Assembly (NCBI GenBank): GCA_026770575.1
Contig: MU657679.1
Location: 24,097 to 34,851 of the forward strand
Reading direction: 5' to 3'
Source of the DNA: Pelagophyceae sp. CCMP2097
Lineage: Eukaryota; Sar; Pelagophyceae
DNA: 10,755 nucleotides
Shown: positions 7,840-10,755 of the stretch, one piece after another
Position numbering within the stretch: position 1 is the stretch's first letter
How the letters are laid out: the number at the start of each line of letters is the position of its first letter
The notes under the pieces: generated by a model
Seen by the model: only the letters and a program-made list of their open reading frames with translations
What the model was told of the DNA's origin: nothing
Database searches by the model: none
Made by a program: the position numbers and the translations under genes

Positions 7840-8651
7840 AGCCGTCCGAGATCCACCTACGCCCCGTGGCCCCTTCGCCGAAAGATACAAGGGGTATCGC
7901 TAATGACGCTGAGGACTTTCTGTCCATCGGAGCTTTCGTCGGTTGGAGTTTGGCCCTGTTGGAAGTCATAGAGGACGTCGCGCTGAGTCCGGCAATGCCA
8001 TGGCCCAAAAAAATCTTTTGTTAAAAACGCCCAAACTAAAAATCAGAACGTCTGTTTTGGCTCGTCTGAAGCGCCACTCGCGGCACTCGTACGGGACAAG
8101 TCAAGTACCACCCCAGTACGTATGGACCCGCCCCGTCACATAGCCAGTTTTTTGATCCGGGCGGTCCTGCGATGGACAGCCGGGCCCGAACCTTCGCAAT
8201 ACGGAGGCAAAATCAGTTCAAAATCAAGGTAAAGAGGCAAATAAAGATTTTATCAAGTCCAAAATATTGGGGGAAACGCTTGTTCACGCCCTTGCAAGGC
8301 GCCCTCCTCGAGGCTGATCATGTCACGGACACCCCGGGGGGCAGGGAGGCCCATAGCGACCACGCCCACCCCCGCAGGCGGCCTCTTGGAGGCACAAACT
8401 TGCGCCACTTGAGGTCGGCTTTATCGCCGATACCCCTTGTAGCGCCCAACTTGAAGGTTTTGGCGAAGAGGCCTGTCAAAAAAGGCGTCTCGTCGCGCGT
8501 CCGCGTAGACCAGGCACCCCCTGACGTGCAACCCATGTGCACCACACCTCTAAACTACGGAGCAGGTCGGCCTTGCATACCTCGGATACTCGCAATTTAG
8601 CCTTTGATCCGCGTCTGTGGCCTCTCGGCCGAATTCTGCGCGCGGCGCATT
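7840..8651. other. AT-richer intergenic spacer
   Basis: This gap separates the start of the large secreted-protein gene from the stop of COG8, both on the reverse strand, so it should hold the 3' end of one and the promoter of the other. Two patches (about 8005-8060 and 8195-8275) are clearly AT-richer than anything in the genes. A forward frame at 8172-8600 and a reverse frame at 8318-8545 are open. The reverse one has a non-GC-biased composition (GLFAKTFKLGATRGIGDKAD), but neither has a domain I recognise. A decayed transposon fragment is possible. Confidence 0.35.
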
Positions 8652-10484
8652 CTATGGTCGACTGCTGCCGCCGGCGTAGACGTCGGCCAGGCACGACGCG
8701 GCGTGGGCGATGACCTAGGGAAACGCATCGACGGTGCGACGCAATGAGGCCCGCGGGGCGACGCACTTCGTGGGCGGCCTCGAGCTGCGCGACCTCGAGG
8801 CGCAAAGCCTCCACCTGCTCCGAGTCGGCGCCCTCGCGGTGCTGCTTGGCCGCGAGCGCGCGCTTCTTGGCCTAGCGGTCGCTCGTCGGACGACCCGAAC
8901 CCGTCGTCCCCCGGACGCGCCCCTCGGACCAGTCGATCCCCCGGACGGATCGGTCCTCACGGTCGCGGCGTCGCGGGCCCGTTCGCGCGCGGCGTCGAGG
9001 GCGGCGGTGAGCTCCGTCTCCATGGCGAGGGGCGCGCAGACGCGGAGGTCGTTGAGCGAGGCGAGGAGGGCGTCAAGCGCGGCGGCGGGCTCGGCGGCAG
9101 CGCCGGCCTCTTGGGCGAGCTGCGCGTCCACCACGGCGTCCCACTTGGTCCGCGTGAGCGACCGGACCTTGGCCTCGAGCGGGTCGACGAGCATGGGCCG
9201 CAACTCGCCCCCGTTGCGCGCGAGCGAGGCGCCGAAGAACATGACCGTCTGCACGGCCGCGGGCAGCGCCGCCGCCTCGACGGTGCCGAGCCACCGCTCC
9301 ACGTCGCGCCGAAACTCGGTCGCGTGCCGCGCGAGCCACGCCGCCAGGAGCAGCGCCGCGCGGTCTCGACGGCCCACGCGCGCGGCGCCCTCGGCCGCCG
9401 CGTCGTCGACGCAGAAGAGCGCGTCGAACTGCGTCGCCACCTCGAAGAAGCGGATGCGGCAGTCTTCCACGGCCTGCGAAAACGTCGCGGGCCGGCCCGC
9501 AGCGGCCGGTGCGGCGGCGTAGCACTCGTCGCGGCCGGAAAGGAAGAGCTGCTCGAGCTCGGCCTCTAAGGCGTCAAGAACGGCGCGCCGCCGCGGCGCG
9601 TCGCCGTCGCCGACGCCGAGGCGCGCCGGGTGGAGCGCGGCGAGGCGGCGCAGCGTGCCGACGACGGCCAGGAACTGCGCCAGCTCGAGGGGCTCGCGGA
9701 GCCGCGCGGCGAGGCGGTCGCGGAGCAGCGTCGCCGAGGCGTCAATCTCCGCGGCGATGCAGGCCAGCACCTTGCGCACGCGCGCCGCCGCCGCGCCACG
9801 GGCGCCCGCTGCGCCGTCGCCACCCTCCTGACGCCCGAGGTCGACGCTGAACGCCGCGATCTGCACCGCCAGCCTGTGATGCGACGATCAAAGGGCGGTC
9901 AGGGACCGCTTCGCGCGGACGAGAGGGCGCGTCCGGCGCGGATGTCGCGCCCGGCGCGGATCGCGGATGGCGCGACGTCACTCGGCCCTCGTCGGTTGTC
10001 GACGGACGCGGCGGCGCGCTCGTGGAGGTCGTTTCGCACGCAAGTCGACATGAGCTGCGGGATCTCCAGCAGCTCCAGCAGGTGCACGTGCTGCCGCTGC
10101 GCGCGCCGGTTCCTGAAGCAGGGGCGTGGAGCGACTGGCTCTCTGCGGAGGGCAATCTCTCCGACGAAGACGTGGCTCGCACCGCTTGTGCGTCTCGAAG
10201 AGGGCGCCGCCTTGCTTGGAGAATTGAGCGGTGAGCTCGGCGACGTGCATGAGCGCGGCGTCAACGTCTGCCGCCGACGATGCCATGTCGCGCCGATTGC
10301 GAAGGACGGCCTCGCCGCACCGGCACTGCTGCAGGAAGACGCCTCGGTTCGCCGCAGAGACCTGCTGCAGCTCCGCATCCAGCGCCGCCAGCTCGTTGCG
10401 CAGCAGCGACGGCTCCTGCTCCAGCGCCTCCATCACTGCAGTGCTCGACGCGGCCTCGCAACTTTGGCCCGCTTCGACATCCAT
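8652..10484 (-). CDS. COG8: Conserved oligomeric Golgi complex subunit 8 (five exons)
   Basis: Exons 10484-10183, 10112-10008, 9873-8961, 8871-8767 and 8714-8652 on the reverse strand encode about 495 aa. The hallmark is residues 114-128, ELLEIPQLMSTCVRN, the most conserved block of COG8 (EILEIPQLMDTCVRN in animals). Family order is kept: an N-terminal helical region (ANRGVFLQQCRCGEAVLRNR), then that block, then DCRIRFFEVATQFDALF (about 273-289), TVMFFGASLARNGG (about 345-358) and LNDLRVCAPLA (about 409-419). COG8 is a lobe-B subunit of the Golgi tethering complex, needed for retrograde vesicle traffic and so for correct placing of glycosylation enzymes. ATG 10484 has an in-frame TGA 9 nt upstream. 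The N-terminus is some 40 residues shorter than in animals, so an upstream exon joined at TGCAG before ATGGAGGCG is possible. The C-terminus is also compact. Confidence 0.9.
8715..8766 (-). other. COG8: COG8 intron 4
   Basis: Donor GTGCGT after GAA and acceptor TTTCCCTAG, 52 nt, phase 0. The last exon then encodes VIAHAASCLADVYAGGSSRP and a stop. Least certain of the four COG8 introns because the C-terminus is poorly conserved. Confidence 0.6.
8872..8960 (-). other. COG8: COG8 intron 3
   Basis: Donor GTGAGG after ACC and acceptor GACCGCTAG, 89 nt, phase 0. Splicing joins RERARDAAT to AKKRALAAKQHRE, a continuous charged helix as in the family. Confidence 0.75.
9874..10007 (-). other. COG8: COG8 intron 2
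   Basis: Donor GTCCGT and acceptor CGCATCACAG, 134 nt, phase 2. Splicing joins VRNDLHERAAA to LAVQIAAFSVDLG, matching the helix that follows the PQLM-TCVRN block in other COG8 proteins. Confidence 0.75.
10113..10182 (-). other. COG8: COG8 intron 1
   Basis: Donor GTGCGA and acceptor CCCCTGCTTCAG, 70 nt, phase 2. Splicing makes ALFETHKRNRRAQRQHVHLL, aligning with the conserved NRR-(n)-LLE segment of COG8. Confidence 0.85.
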
Positions 10485-10550
10485 GCGGGACGGTCACCCC
10501 GGTTCAAATCCCTGGCTCCTATCGCCATCTTCGAAGGGCCCTTTAATTGA

Positions 10551-10611
10551 GGACCCGAAGGGTCCTTGCCGTTTATTCAACGTCAGTTTACGGCAAGGGC
10601 CCTTCGGGTCC
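10551..10611. repeat. Fold-back hairpin, 21-bp arms
   Basis: Left arm 10551-10571 and right arm 10591-10611 are inverted copies with one difference, which would be a U-G pair in RNA, so the stem is unbroken. The loop is 19 nt (10572-10590). The left arm is itself palindromic (GGACCC-gaa-GGGTCC). Weaker inverted similarity continues outward (CCTTTAATTGA on the left, TTTGATTGAAGG on the right). This could be a small fold-back/MITE-like element, a structured transcript or a cruciform. It lies just upstream of COG8. Confidence 0.75.
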
Positions 10612-10640
10612 TTTGATTGAAGGATTACCAGGGGCAATTA

Positions 10641-10671
<31 letters not shown>

Positions 10672-10696
10672 TTGTTTGTCTGTTTGTCTGTCCGTC
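10641..10696. repeat. TGTC/TGTT tetranucleotide microsatellite
   Basis: About 14 tetranucleotide units of TGTC with interspersed TGTT and a terminal TGTCCGTC. The strand is strongly pyrimidine/G-skewed with no A at all over the array. It is followed at about 10731 by a run of A. Confidence 0.9.
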
Positions 10697-10755
10697 GCCG
10701 GGTCCATCCGTGAGGTTCCACCTTTGGGAAGAAAAAAAAACAGCAACTCGGCCGA

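Noticed and set aside
6461..7903. 480-codon forward open frame
   Set aside because: Antisense to exons 1 and 2 of the large reverse gene. It has no motif, and the reverse strand has a signal peptide, sequons and helices.
8172..8600. 142-codon forward open frame in the spacer
   Set aside because: No conserved motif and no codon bias like its neighbours. Kept only as part of the spacer description.
10490..10520. tRNA-like T-loop, GGTTCAAATCC
   Set aside because: The loop motif fits a tRNA B box, but the flanking T-stem does not pair (only 3 of 5), and no acceptor, D or anticodon arms can be formed around it.
10641..10696. Possible CRISPR or telomeric repeat
   Set aside because: The units are 4 nt with no spacers, and the sequence is not a telomere motif; it is an ordinary microsatellite.

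Overview
The window looks like nuclear DNA from a GC-rich unicellular eukaryotic alga. I see reading frames that shift at short introns, secretory signal peptides, a subunit of the Golgi COG tethering complex and an algal-type PC-esterase. A pelagophyte or other stramenopile (Aureococcus-like) is my best guess, from protein style and base composition only. A haptophyte or prasinophyte is not excluded.

Layout. (1) 1-231: AT-richer leader with no gene called. (2) 232-1386 (+): secreted glycosyltransferase-like protein of 352 aa, one intron. (3) 1387-1574: cluster of G/C hairpins. (4) 1575-1932 (-): broken or multi-exon coding remnant, unrecognised. (5) 1933-2887: low-complexity DNA with an 18-nt tandem repeat, no gene I can defend. 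(6) 2888-4242 (+): PC-esterase/TBL-like SGNH protein of 389 aa, one intron. (7) 4243-4527: convergent 3' flanks. (8) 4528-7839 (-): about 987-aa secreted, Ala-rich, coiled-coil protein of unknown function, three introns. (9) 7840-8651: AT-richer spacer. (10) 8652-10484 (-): COG8, about 495 aa, four introns. (11) 10485-10755: fold-back hairpin and a TGTC/TGTT microsatellite.

The four gene models were assembled by following the protein signal across frame changes. Every inferred intron has intact codon phase. All nine inferred 5' splice sites keep G at +5, although three read GTCCGT and one is GC rather than GT. Most long Arg/Ala/Pro-rich open frames here are antisense shadows of high GC.

All four genes act in or pass through the secretory pathway: two probable Golgi/ER enzymes of glycan synthesis or modification, one exported structural-looking protein, and one Golgi vesicle-tethering subunit. 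In a eukaryote this may be chance adjacency. I see no prokaryotic-style operon, CRISPR array, tRNA, rRNA or complete mobile element.
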